Shown: one piece after another, positions 35,913 through 46,830 of the stretch
How positions within the stretch are numbered: the first letter of the stretch is position 1
How the letters are laid out: every line of letters begins with the position of its first letter
Source: Otatea glauca
Taxonomy: Eukaryota > Streptophyta > Magnoliopsida > Poales > Poaceae
NCBI GenBank assembly: GCA_036346275.1
Contig: CM070722.1
Location: forward strand, 59,433,524-59,497,523
Direction of reading: 5' to 3'
DNA length: 64,000 nt
The notes under the pieces: model-generated
The model's input: the letters and a program-made list of their open reading frames with translations, nothing else
Told to the model about the DNA's origin: nothing
The model's database searches: none
Made by a program: the position numbers and the translations under genes

Positions 35913-37937
35913 TGTTATGAATAGCACTTGTTGTATTCAATATGAGACCGATAGGCCAGAATATATAGATGTACAAGCGGGTACAAAAGGAAAGCCTATA
36001 TAAAGCAACACCTAAATAAGGAAAGCTTATATAAGAAAAACATATATATATGGAGAGTTTATATAAAACAATATCTATATCCTTAACACCCCCCACAAAT
36101 GCAAGGCGTATGCAATAGCATTGCATTTGGAAGGGTTGACGCTAAAATAGGAAAAATCCAAAGTCCTGGTCTTGAAGTAGTCGTCGTAGTATCCAACTCT
36201 TGAAAAACTGATCCAATGAAAGCCGACAAAGGAGCCGGGTCGACGAAGAAGAGCCGACGGTGGAGCCGAGTCAATGAAGAAAAGTTGACGAAGGAACCGA
36301 GTCGACAAAGAAGAGCAACGAAGCCGACAGAACGAGCCGAGTTGAAATTGGCTGGCATAATGAGCCGAAACCGATAGGGGAAAGCCGACAAAATGAGCCG
36401 AGCTGAGGTAATGAGTTAGAAATCGGAGTCGACAGAATGAGCCAAGCCGAGGTAATGAGTTAGAAATCGGAGTCGACGGAATGAGCAAAGCCTGATAAAA
36501 GAGCTGTGCCAATGAAAGAACCAAGATGCTAAGGACTTCGATGGACGCAACGGAAGCAATGACACTGAGAATAAAAGACTCAAAGGAGAGCCAAGCCGAC
36601 AATAGAGGCAACCGATGAAGGAGCTAACCAAGAGCCAAGTTGAGCCTATGAAAGAGCCAAGCCGACTGAGAGCCGATGAAGAAGCCAAGTCGACGAAAGA
36701 GCCCATCCGAGCCGACAATGAGCCGAGCCGCCGATAGCCAAAGAAGTCGGAGCCGACAGGTGTAAGTCAACAAAGGAACCGAAGCCAAGCCGACAAACGA
36801 ACCAATGCACCGAACTGAGCCAAGATGACAAACGAACCAATGCACTAAGCTGAGCCAAGCCGACTGAGAGCAAAGCCAGAGAAGGAGCCGACCGAGATCC
36901 GAAGAGCCGGACCCAAAGACGAGCCAAGAGACGAAACCAAGCTGAAGAGCCAACAAATGAGCCAAGTTGACTAAAAGTCGATGAAGTAGCCGAGCCAAGT
37001 CGATGAAAGAGCCGAGTCGCTCCGACAAAAGAGGCAAACCAACCGATAACCGTTGAAGGAGCCAAATCGACAAAAAGAGCCGAGCCGACGAAAAGAGAGA
37101 TCCCGAGCCGAGTTGGAGAGAGCCGAGCTGAACCAAAGCTAGAGTCGAGCGGGAACCAAATCGGAATTAAAAGGACTTTTGAGATCCCGTTGGAGTCCGG
37201 CTGGAAGCAAGTCTCGGGCACAAGCGTCTCGTGCGGGAGCCGGGGCGGGCGGTGATCGGCAGCCGGTGCCGAGGTAGCCAGAGACTGGAGCGGCGTGGGA
37301 GATGATGCGTCGGGCGGACGTAGTCGGCCGGAGATGGCGGCGAGGAGACCCGACCAGAGCTGATGATGACGACGGGCGCCAGAGCGGAGAGCTGGCCGGC
37401 GCACAGAGGCGGACAACGTGGGCCGGAGTGGCGGTCGAAGTTGCGGCGAGTCGCGAGCCCATCTTTGATGGCCGGTCCGGAGCGGCGACAGCGGCGGCCG
37501 GCTCGGTCGCCAGCCTCATGGAGAGCCCGCGACGGAGGCGGGGCCAGCTGGAGTGGCGTCATGCCCGGTCGCAGATGCGCTTGGCCGGTGATGAGACCAA
37601 AGGTTGGAGGAGGCTGATGACAACGGGCGGAGGAGCCGTGTCGGTGGAGGTGTCCGTCCCTGGGAGTGGAGATTTTTTCTGCCGTGGGCAACAACAACGG
37701 AAGTAACGGGCACGGCTAGGGATGGCGCAAGTGCAACGTCGGTAAACCCTAACCCTAGAACCTAGCGCTCTGATACCATGTTATGAATAGCACTTGTTGT
37801 ATTCAATATGAGGCATATAGGCCAGAATATGTAGATGTACAAACGGGTACAAAAGGAAAGCCTATATAAGGTAACACCTAAATAAGGAGAACTTATATAA
37901 GGAAAACCTATATAAGACAATATCTATACCCTTAACA
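35913..37937 (-). mobile_element. Non-autonomous LTR retrotransposon with both LTRs
   Basis: LTRs at 35913-36088 and 37779-37937 start TGTTATGAATAGC and end CCTTAACA. The second lacks about 17 bp. The element is flanked by the perfect 5-bp duplication GAAAT (35908-35912, 37938-37942). On the minus strand, TGGTATCAGAGC (37767-37778) directly follows the upstream LTR and is the initiator-tRNA-Met PBS typical of copia elements; GTGGGGGG (36089-36096) is the PPT. The internal region has no gag-pol: a GC-rich segment (37200-37740) with chance frames, then a degenerate GAGCCGA-type minisatellite (36180-37140). Transposition would have needed proteins from another element. Confidence 0.92.
37767..37778 (-). 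other. Primer-binding site (tRNA-iMet type)
   Basis: TGGTATCAGAGC on the minus strand, directly abutting the LTR at 37779. It fixes the orientation of the element as minus. Confidence 0.9.
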
Positions 37938-37942
37938 GAAAT

Positions 37943-39265
37943 AAGGTTTCTTAACATAAAAAATCTGCAAATTGTTATTTATCTTCTCTTGAAATAAGAC
38001 CGCTTAACCCCTTAAACAATCTGCAATACTCTTTGCAGGTGACAATTGCAGATCTCATTAACTGCTGTTTGTTACAAAAGGGTAAAGAGCCATTGCAATT
38101 GGGAGCATAAAATGTTCCAGTTAGAACTGAGGTTATGTTTAGAATTGCAATATCTCTACAATCTACAATTTTAAACTCACTGATATTTTGAACTATGTTT
38201 ACGTGTAATATAAAATCCACGGTTACTCCTCAGTTGCCCTTGTCATTGTTTTCTTGTTTGTGAGAATAAGTTAAGAAAGTTCAAGTGGAAACTAATGTTC
38301 ATTAATGTTGAGAATTTTCTTCGCAGCTTAATTGCAAAAGCAAGGGCACAAGAGATTCCTAAAAACAAAGGAATAATGAAAACAAATAAGGTACCAATGG
38401 AAATGTTGCCACATTTATCACACTGCAAACCATGTAGCAGACTCCTCCATCGACATGGACCTACGGAAGGATGCTTTACAAGCCTCCAACTTCGGCCCTG
38501 GAAAATTCATTAAAAATATCAGATTTCCCTTTTGCAATTGCAAACTTCTTAAAGTGGTCATTGCCCATTAGGCCATTACAGTATTACACACCAGCTAGTA
38601 TTAAATAAGAGCATATATGCACTAGGAGTTAGTTAGCTATCTAGACAACAGAGTATCAAGAGAAGAAATAAGAATACATACTGATATTACTCAGTGTTCA
38701 ACAGTTTTCTTAATAATGGTATTTTCACCTACCATAAATAGGTCATGCACAAATGTTCAAGACATCTAGCAATGATGAATAGTAATAAGCAATAGAGCCA
38801 AGCAGAGCAACTAAAGAAAAAACATTGACAGCACAAAGGCTATCAATTTAGACAACCACATTTCAGTAATGAAGACTCACTTTCATATTGCATCATTGAA
38901 TTGTAACTGCTTGCACATTGTTTTATCACAATACTGTAATATTCCATCATCATAACCACAAACAAAGGACTATTGCCACAATAGTATAGTTTTCAGGATC
39001 AACATAAGCTAAGCTATAAACACAAGAGTAATTCAGTGTGAAGAACAGGATTTTTTCTGGAGAATGTTGCAAAATTTCAGATATCTTGGCAAGTCTATGC
39101 CTCATGACACAGAAAAAAACCCCACCGAGTAATTCTTTTCACAGGTAATACAGAACATCATGTACTCCAATACCTCAAATACTTAATGGGATTTCCCAAC
39201 TTACAATGATTTTCAAGACAAAAGCAAAGATATGATAAATGTCACCGAGAAAGTAACTACAATAG
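37943..39265. other. Presumed 3' UTR and downstream flank of the Agenet/ENT gene
   Basis: AT-rich sequence. The part adjoining 39265 is likely 3' UTR of the minus-strand gene. A small minus-strand stretch at 38240-38430 encodes CDKCGN followed by a hydrophobic segment, but I found no gene structure around it. Confidence 0.4.
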
Positions 39266-40699
39266 CTATCTAGAAGTAACGGCTGAGGAAACCAAATTCC
39301 TCAACTCAGCTAGATGTTCATCAGTTGAGATGTTCAGTGTAAGCCTTAGATTAGTCAACAAAGCCTCTTGCTCCCAGCTAATAGACCCACAAGCATATAG
39401 TGCCAACATTGTTGCACGGTAAGCATGCAACTCCAGCAAATGGGTTTCTTCCCTCGGAACATCATCATCATGTTGAGATGTTTCTCTTTCAGATACAGAA
39501 GCTTCAGCATCATCAGTTCTACTACAAATATCTCCGCTTTGGTAGGTTGAATTATAGTACTGTGATCTATAGGGGCTACTGCTGGGGCAACAACTACCAA
39601 CAGAGGATGAAATGCTCTCAGTGTCACTAGGATCTGCAGTTGTTACAAGATGATATCTATAATCAGCACATGCATTTACCCCAGCCACTTTGGTTTTACG
39701 AACGCCATTTTTTCTCATATTTAAGGAAGCATGCATGTATTTTTCACCCAGCATAAAGCATGGGGAATCAACAGCATCTACCTTTTCATCAAAAAGGAGA
39801 GAACCTCCAGTGACTAGCTGCGAGTGTCTTCCATCTGTACGAGGTATCCACAATCTCTTAGTGAATTCACGGCACTGAGTAGGGTGTGTTGATATAGCAG
39901 ATGACTTTCTCTTCACGCCTCTAGACATAACACCCTCAAACGCATTATGGTTCTTGAGTAAAAGATGGTTGTCCACTGTACGATGCAATTGCTGGTGTTT
40001 CCCCAACTTGCAACCAAGTTTTCCACCTTTTGATTTAACTCTGAATGAACCACCAGAGCATCTTGCAGAATCCTGAAATTGATTGAAAAGAAAAATCATT
40101 AGAGAGTTCGTGTTAATACTTGAAATTAGATTTATCTACTCACGGAGAAAAATCAAAGAACCTCCGAGTTTCAATATTGTTGAAGAGACAACATTAAGAC
40201 CATGTGAACTGTTTGATTTAACTAAAGGTCAAATTGTTTTATATTGATGACCTTATCATGAATAATTCTATTTTGAGAATTTCAAGAAACATGACATTAC
40301 CTTATGAATCACAATCCATTTGTCATCTTGCCAAAGCTTCCTCAACCGAAGATCGGATACATGTAATCTCAACTCCAGCGATGACCCAAGGAGCCTGACG
40401 ACATAGTAATTGTTGCCAAGCACTCTTACCATTTCAGCAACCTTCCACGAGTAGCTATCAAAGGCCTCAAGGATATTACCCGCAGTCCAGAATACTGGAT
40501 CATCCGAAGGAGGGGGGCAAGACCTGATCAACCTTCTTGACACCCTTTCAAAAGCCGCACCAGAGTCAACTGGACTTGGATCATATCTCACATAATAGCT
40601 ATGTCCGTTGCCAGAGACGATCTCTGCAGGCCTCCAAGAACCCAGAGGCACCTCCACCTCCTGCAATACCTCCACCTTGCCCCCTTTAAAGAATCTCAT
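39266..40699 (-). CDS. Agenet (Tudor-like) and ENT domain protein
   Basis: Two coding exons, 40699-40301 (133 codons) and 40072-39266, join in phase across a GT-AG intron to give 401 aa. The N-terminus has two Agenet/Tudor-like modules: residues about 1-68, opening FFKGGKVEVLQE and containing SWRPAEIV and YYVRYDP; and about 70-130, containing WKVAEMVRVLGNNYYVV. The middle is polar, Ser-rich and basic. Residues about 345-395 (ELHAYRATMLALYACG...) form an ENT domain, the EMSY N-terminal fold. Agenet domains read chromatin or RNA marks and ENT domains mediate protein contacts, so a nuclear chromatin adaptor is likely. Domain order (Agenet then ENT) matches plant Tudor-like proteins rather than EMSY-like proteins, where ENT comes first. 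The start is the first ATG after a 5'-UTR splice acceptor (TTTGCAACAG, exon start about 40722). Confidence 0.88.
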
Positions 40700-40721
40700 C
40701 GGATCCGTTTACTTCCACAAC

Positions 40722-41700
40722 TCTGTTGCAAACAAGAAACCAAAAATATCAATACTTGAATGAAGTAGATTAAGAGTCGTCAAAATACAAAGATTTCAAC
40801 TTCTACAAGGGCCACTGCGGATTATATAAATAAAAATCATAACCTAGTTTCCAACATTGGTAAAACTACAGTTGATTGCAAAATCCAACAGATATGCTAT
40901 GAAAAAAGAACTGATGGTTAATGCACCTTGTTAACTATTACAAACTAGTTACGCAGATCAGGGATTCACGTAATTTAGGTGATGGAAACTATAACCACTA
41001 CAGCCCGAGCATATCAGTCTATTGATCTGTTACAGGAATAGAAGAACAAATTCGTGATCCGAACAAATTGTGAATTCCTAACAGCTTGTCGCGAAAACCA
41101 AACAACTATACCAACTAGTAATCGAACAAACGAAACAATACAAGAGAAATACACCCCCAAACAGCAAAAGGAGCCACGGACAACTCAAGATGTTTCAAGA
41201 AAATCCCGGTCCAGTTTCCAAACGCCAACAGCAATAATCCACTGCAGATTACGAACTCTAAACACGGATTTACAAGATACGACAATAGCAGTACCAAATA
41301 GAACAAGAACAGGTTCGAAGATATCAAACTACGCAATTACGCATACCAAAACGATCTACGGATCAAACATATCGAGTACCAACTACCAACCAAGCAAGAA
41401 CATTTGAACCGGTCAATAAGGGCCAAGCAAACAGTAATCATCACAGCTAATCAGCAACAAAAAAAATTCCCAACGCTCTACTGTTCCCTTTAGCACCAAT
41501 TCCCGCACAGAAACATCAAAACCAGCACAAAAAATACTCCCAAAAGTAACATTAAAAAAAAACGAAAGGAACACGAACCTTGCGATCCCGGCTACGCCCG
41601 AACGAGGCGACGAAAAATCCAGGGGAAATTTTCGTCGGCTCCAGCGGCTCCCTGGGCGTGTTCTTGATTTCTAAGCAGTGGAGATTAGGCCAACAGAGGA
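40722..41700 (-). promoter_or_regulatory. 5'-UTR exon, leader intron and promoter side of the Agenet/ENT gene
   Basis: A donor AG|GTTCGTG at about 41579-41578 (minus strand) and an acceptor before 40722 define a leader intron of about 850 nt. The likely first, non-coding exon lies upstream at about 41580-41680 in a locally GC-rich patch. Frames on the plus strand here (41054-41407) are intronic chance frames. Leader introns often enhance expression in plants; that is not shown here. Confidence 0.6.
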
Positions 41701-42584
41701 CTCGGGGTGAATTTGGGAAGCGGAAATAGGGGATTTATCTAATGGAAATCTTTTTTAATATAATTTGGGAAGCGCTGCGTGGTTTCGGGCTTTCGGCTTT
41801 CCAGTCCAAGGCAACAAGGGTCAGTCGCATCGCAGCCGTTGGATCGAAACGGTCCTAGGGCTTGTTTAGGCCACCGCCAGCGAATCGCTTGCGGGCCGTC
41901 TGATGGAGATCCGACGGCGCTCAGAAGATGCGTCTTCTTGGTGGTAATTCCGTCAGTCCGTCACCATGGGTGGTCGTCGGTTAATGGATTCTTCCTTTTC
42001 CAATTCAGAGGAGGATTGGTAACCGCTGGGGTTTATCCTTGTTTTCTGACAGAGAGATGTTAAGACCAATTGCATATATTTCTTTAAAAAATTGTAATGA
42101 ATAATAAAGACTAAATATGGTTTGTCTCGGAGATTTCTTTTCTGACGAAAAAAGGAGGTCGGTGACCAATCGAGATGTTTAACCAGCATCTCGGTAGATT
42201 TCTTCTCCAACGTTACATCATTTAGGCAAACAACTTAGTATCTAATTCAGCGGTGATTAATTTTTTCAGTTTCAATTCTAACTGAGCTCTAGCACGTCAA
42301 TTATACCAATCATCCATTCATTTGGTGTTGCTGTCTTGGCCGTCACGTTTGGCTTTCATATTCCTTGCGGTGCAGGAAAGGATGACCAAAAACATAACGC
42401 AAAAAATAATTTAATTGCACAAAAGATAAGCTCTTTTATCGATCACTTATTTAACTAGTAACTAATAACTAAAATTAGATTACGAAATCGGATGCATGAG
42501 CTGGACACTACCGGGACTCTTCTCCTTCAATTGTGGTACTTGTAGCTTTCAGGTCTTTTGGCTTGGTCGGACGCGGGCTTCACA
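41701..42584. other. Upstream flank of the Agenet/ENT gene
   Basis: Moderately GC-rich to 42050, then AT-rich. A plus-strand frame at 41779-42063 has no recognisable domain. No other feature is supported. Confidence 0.4.
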
Positions 42585-44617
42585 AAATCGAAAATTCGAT
42601 TTTTGAACGATTATTATTATCGAAAACCAGTAAAAATTGGTAGAAACCGAAGAAGTTTTAATTCAAAATTTTTGAACTCGGTGATCAAACTACGGTAAAA
42701 AAAGGAAAATCAAACGATTTTACCATTTTTAGCGATTTTCACGGATTTTCGACCCATTTTTAATTTTCGATTTTCAACACACAGAGGGAAAATTGAAAAA
42801 AAAACAATAAAAATTCGAAAAAAGTCATAAAAAATCCCAATTAATCTATAAACACCTTATATAAATTTAAACAATTTTTTAAAATCATTTAGTGCTTCTA
42901 GAAAATAAAAAATAGTAATTAATGAAAAGTAATAGAGACATTGTCTGATTTTTATAAAAATTTACAAGATTTATCATACTCTGAAATTTTAAAAGAATCA
43001 TACATAGTGCCCAAGGATCATGCATTAAAAAATTTAGAAATATTAGACTTCATTTAATTCCCCTATAAAATAAAAAATTGAAGAGCATATACAATGACTT
43101 TAGCACTTTCAAAAAAATTTAAACAATACACAGGTTTGATGATCATCTAAAAATTTTACAACACTATTAGCATTGCCTTAGGACATCACACAAATTTTTT
43201 TATAAATATTAGACTTCATTTAGTGCCCCTAGAAAATAAAAAACAGAAGAGCATGTATTATGATAGTATCACTGTCAGAATTTTTAAAGAATAGACAGGC
43301 CTAAAATGATCTGAAAATTTGACAGAGTCACTATAATTGCCTCAGGACCTCACACAAAAATTTTCAAAAAAATTTAACACATTTTTATCAATTCTTCCAA
43401 TTTTTTTGATTTTTTTAATTTGAATTTCACCGGTTGAAAGCATCTAGGCCTCAAATTCCCTCATGGTTTTGGTAATTAATGACAATCATGGTTAAAGGAC
43501 TAATAGTTTCTTTAGAATATTGAAAATAGGTTAGTCTCAGGTTTGGTGATCATGAAAGCATAAAAATGGCGAAAAAGAAGATCAATACGTCAAACAAGTG
43601 ACAAAGGTATAAATATAAGTACTTTTTCCTAGCCTTTTGCCGATCTCGGAGTTTGGAGAAAAAATCGGGTTGCTAGAAATAAAACCGTACTATTAAGAGG
43701 GGTCTTGACGTTATCTTGATGTTGTTTAAGGTCTAAAGGCTCAAATCTATAATTAAGATCATGCATCATGACATATATAGATTCAATTTGAAAATTATAT
43801 GGTTTTTAAAGGAAGTTTCTGGAAGTCCGGTGCTACTGTCCATAGTAGCCCGGTGCTATCGGGCAAGCGGTAGCACCGACCCTAGAGCGGTGTGTAAAAA
43901 CCCGAGAAGGGTAGTTTGGAGGGCCAGGCAGGGCGGTGCTACCGGACGAGCAGTAGCACCGTCCCTTTGGAGCGGTGTGAAAATTCCAGAGGGCGTGCAT
44001 TTTGGGCATTCGGGCGGTCTAGTGCTACCGCCCATGGTAGCCAATGCTACCAGGCGAGCGGTAGCACCAGTCTAAATGTCTGGTGTAAAAACTCTAAAAG
44101 AGTGTGTTTTTTGGGCATTCTGGCGGTCCGGTGCTACCAAGAGAGCGGTAGCACCGGCCAAAATATTCGGTGCAAAAATTCCAGAGAGCACCTGTAAGGA
44201 TCAAGTTGGCCTAGAGGGGGGGTGAATAGGCAACTTTAAAACTTTTTAATTCTTATGGAAAAATATTTCTCAATAAAAATAGTAACAGAAATAATTAGTA
44301 TAAAGATTCAGTACAACTCTGTTTCAGTAAGATTTGTATAGATAAGAACTTGAATGAGAACTGACAATAAAAGGAACAAATAAAGATAAACTAATAACAG
44401 GAAGACTCAAAGATTTTTCACCGAGGTTCAGAGCTCAAACTCTTATGTCCCCATGAGAGCACTTCTTCAGAAGTATAGCTTAACCAAAATCACTTCTTCA
44501 GATATATTGCTCCATCAAATAGCCAATCACAATGGCTTTTGGTTTTCCCTTAGGTTGACTCTTCCACCACTCCGGTGAGGTGAGTCTCAAGTCTCAACCT
44601 TTCACAGCAATGGTAGC

Positions 44618-45763
44618 TATCGACGATCGAGACCGTCGACCGCAAAGAAAGAGGGGGAAGGATCGTACGGAGGGCAAGGCCCAGAGCTTCGTTCGTCCGG
44701 GTGGCACCCTCGGCGGGCGCACTAAGCAGGGGAACCTGTGCAACCAAACAGGAGACGCAAGGTTTATACTGGTTCGGGCCGAACCCCTACTCCAGTTCGT
44801 GTGGTGGCGTTGTATTCCCTTTAGTACAGATGACTGCACCAAGTTTACAAGCGAGAGTGCTAATGGCTTAGCGAGATGGGTTCGATCCCCCTCCTAGGGG
44901 GATTCCTGCCTCCTTTTATACGGAAGGAAGGGGCAGGTTACATCGAGAGTTAGGAGAGGACGAGGTGACCTACACTAGGAGCTTCGGTCCTTCGTTCTGC
45001 TGACTGATCACCGCCCGTCTTGCCCATGCTGGGTCGGTAGTCTAGTTGGCCAGGGCGGTTAGGTATTTCCCCGGGAAACGGCGTACCTACCCTCTGCGAA
45101 CCTTACGAGTGTTGACGTTGCTGCGCATGACGTGGGTGTTGCCTCGGGAGAGAGCGTGTCTTCGTACTGTATGTGACCGGCTGATGGGACTGGGAGCATG
45201 ACTTCGGCAGTCATTAAACCATCTTGGGAGATGGCCACCTGCTCTCGTATAGTCACTTCGATTGACCCCATCCGTGGAGCACGTGGCTGTTGGCAGGTGG
45301 AGGCTTTGACACGCGGCCCTTGGCGGGGGTTGCCTTGGCTTGGTCGGAGTCGGGGGACCCCGTCCCGCTGCGGAGGTCGGGAGCCCGGCTTGGTCGGGGT
45401 CGGGGGACCCCGTCCCGCTGCGGAGGTCGGGAGCCCGGCCCGCCAAGTCGGGGAAGAGCTCGGAGAGGTCCGCCAGGTCGGGGAAGAGCTCGGAGAGGCC
45501 CGCCAGGTCGGGGAAGAGCTCGGAGAGGTCCGCCAGGTCGGGGAAGAGCTCGGAGAGGTCCGCCAGGTCGGGGAAGAGCTCGGAGAGGTCCCCAGTGTCC
45601 TCTTGAGACCTTTGGTCGGATCCCGACTGGTAACAGTCTGCTCGGCGTCCTGGGCCGGTAGATCGGAGATGTCTCTGCCTGGGCTTAGGAACAGTCCCCC
45701 GGGCACAGAGGGGGAACAGACACGTGTCAGGGGGACGCGCGCCAGGCTGTCCGATCCCCGACA
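44618..45763 (-). mobile_element. Solo LTR, innermost layer of the nest
   Basis: On the minus strand it starts TGTCGGGGATCGGAC and ends GATCGTCGATA (canonical CA decayed to TA). It is flanked by the perfect 5-bp duplication GTAGC (44613-44617 and 45764-45768). A TATAAAAGG-type box on the minus strand at about 44914-44920 and a GC-rich body fit a gypsy-type LTR. It contains the 30-bp tandem repeat at 45441-45590 and a 50-bp direct duplication at about 45336-45438. The open frames here are repeats of Ser/Pro/Trp codons, not a gene. Confidence 0.82.
45441..45590 (+). repeat. 30-bp tandem repeat, five units
   Basis: Five consecutive 30-bp units begin CGCCAGGTCGGGGAAGAGCT. Only two variant positions are visible (CCAAG in unit 1, GGCC at the end of unit 2). 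Because 30 is divisible by three, they yield long periodic frames on both strands that mimic a repeat protein. Confidence 0.95.
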
Positions 45764-46229
45764 GTAGCCTTTCACAATCCCTTTTTGATAGGTCGCACCA
45801 ACAACTTCTCCAACCGTCTAGGAACAGCTAGTTCCAAGAGTAATAAATTATCCACAAGCCCTGTCTCTTGGTTCAGTAGCTAGATGTAAACTAGACTCAA
45901 CTTGGAGTAAGAACATTAAATGTTCAGAATAAGTGTTTTGGTTTCTGAGTTGAAGTTCGAACTCTTTGATAGAATGAAAGCTCAGAGATTTCTAAAGATC
46001 AAAGAGTTGTAATTGATTTGAAAGATGTCAACGGTGTTCAGAATGTCAAGGATGTGTAAGTGCAAAGCTCTCTGTCATTTTTGTGAACTCAAGCACTGTA
46101 TATATATAGAACATGAACAGAAGTAATCGTTGTACTTGCCATTTGCCCATTGAGGGTTGGCAGGATGGATGAGACAGGTCAACTACTGCCTCTTTTACAA
46201 GTTTTTTAAGGTGTATGAGTCACATGTTG

Positions 46230-46830
46230 AAATATATACACGCGTCGGACTGAAAAAGTCGGTCCGGCATACATAAGATTTGAGAAGCGTTATTGTACCC
46301 AGTGTGACCCATTTGCGCCGGACCGAAAAAGACGGTCTGTCGTATTCATGTACTGGTAAGAGAAAGTTTGTGCCGGATCGACAAAATTGGTCCGGCGTAC
46401 ACATGCTTTGATCTATTTGGATACCAGCAAAACAATGTTTGCGCCGGACCGAAAAAGTTGGTCCGATGTACACATGCCTTGTTCCATTTGAGTACCAGCG
46501 AACGTTTGCGTCGGACCGAAAAAGTTGGTCCGGCGTATATGGAAAACGGCTGGTTTTATCTGAGTGAAGCATGTTTGCGCCGGACCAAAAAAGTTGGTTC
46601 GACGTGAAAGGACAACATACGCTGGACTGAATATAAGTTTAAATTCAGATCGGTCCGGCGTGAACGGTGTACGCTCGGTTGAAATACATCAGAGGACATC
46701 TCTTAGCGCCGGACTAAAAAAGTCGGTTCGGCGTACATGTTGTGCGCTCGGTTAAAAAAAATCGGAAGTGAACTCTTAGCACCGGACTGAAAAAGTCGGT
46801 CCGGCGTACATGGTGTGCGCTCGGTTAGGA
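46230..46830. repeat. Array of similar hairpins (CGCCGGACC...GGTCCGGCG)
   Basis: About nine inverted repeats of the form GCGCCGGACCGAAAAAGT followed by GGTCCGGCGTA, with the loop roughly GAAAAAG, are spaced 60-90 bp apart. Arms carry scattered, sometimes compensatory, changes. They lie within the third-layer LTR. Short frames read through them on both strands and are not genes. Confidence 0.85.

Noticed and set aside
36075..37416. Long overlapping minus-strand frames (up to 256 codons) rich in Ser, Arg, Leu and Gly
   Set aside because: They lie inside the non-autonomous LTR element and follow its GAGCCGA minisatellite; no domain.
37741..37760. Telomere-like AACCCTAACCCTAG
   Set aside because: Two units only, located just inside the LTR element next to its PBS; too short to be telomeric.
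38243..38428. Minus-strand CDKCGN followed by a hydrophobic segment, possibly a zinc-finger membrane protein
   Set aside because: Only one short piece, with no upstream or downstream exon in a consistent frame.
45059..45775. A 238-codon minus-strand frame with a Ser-Ser-Ser-Pro-Thr-Trp-Arg repeat, and matching plus-strand frames
   Set aside because: They are produced by the 30-bp tandem repeat inside a solo LTR that is bounded by a 5-bp target duplication; open frames appear on both strands at once.
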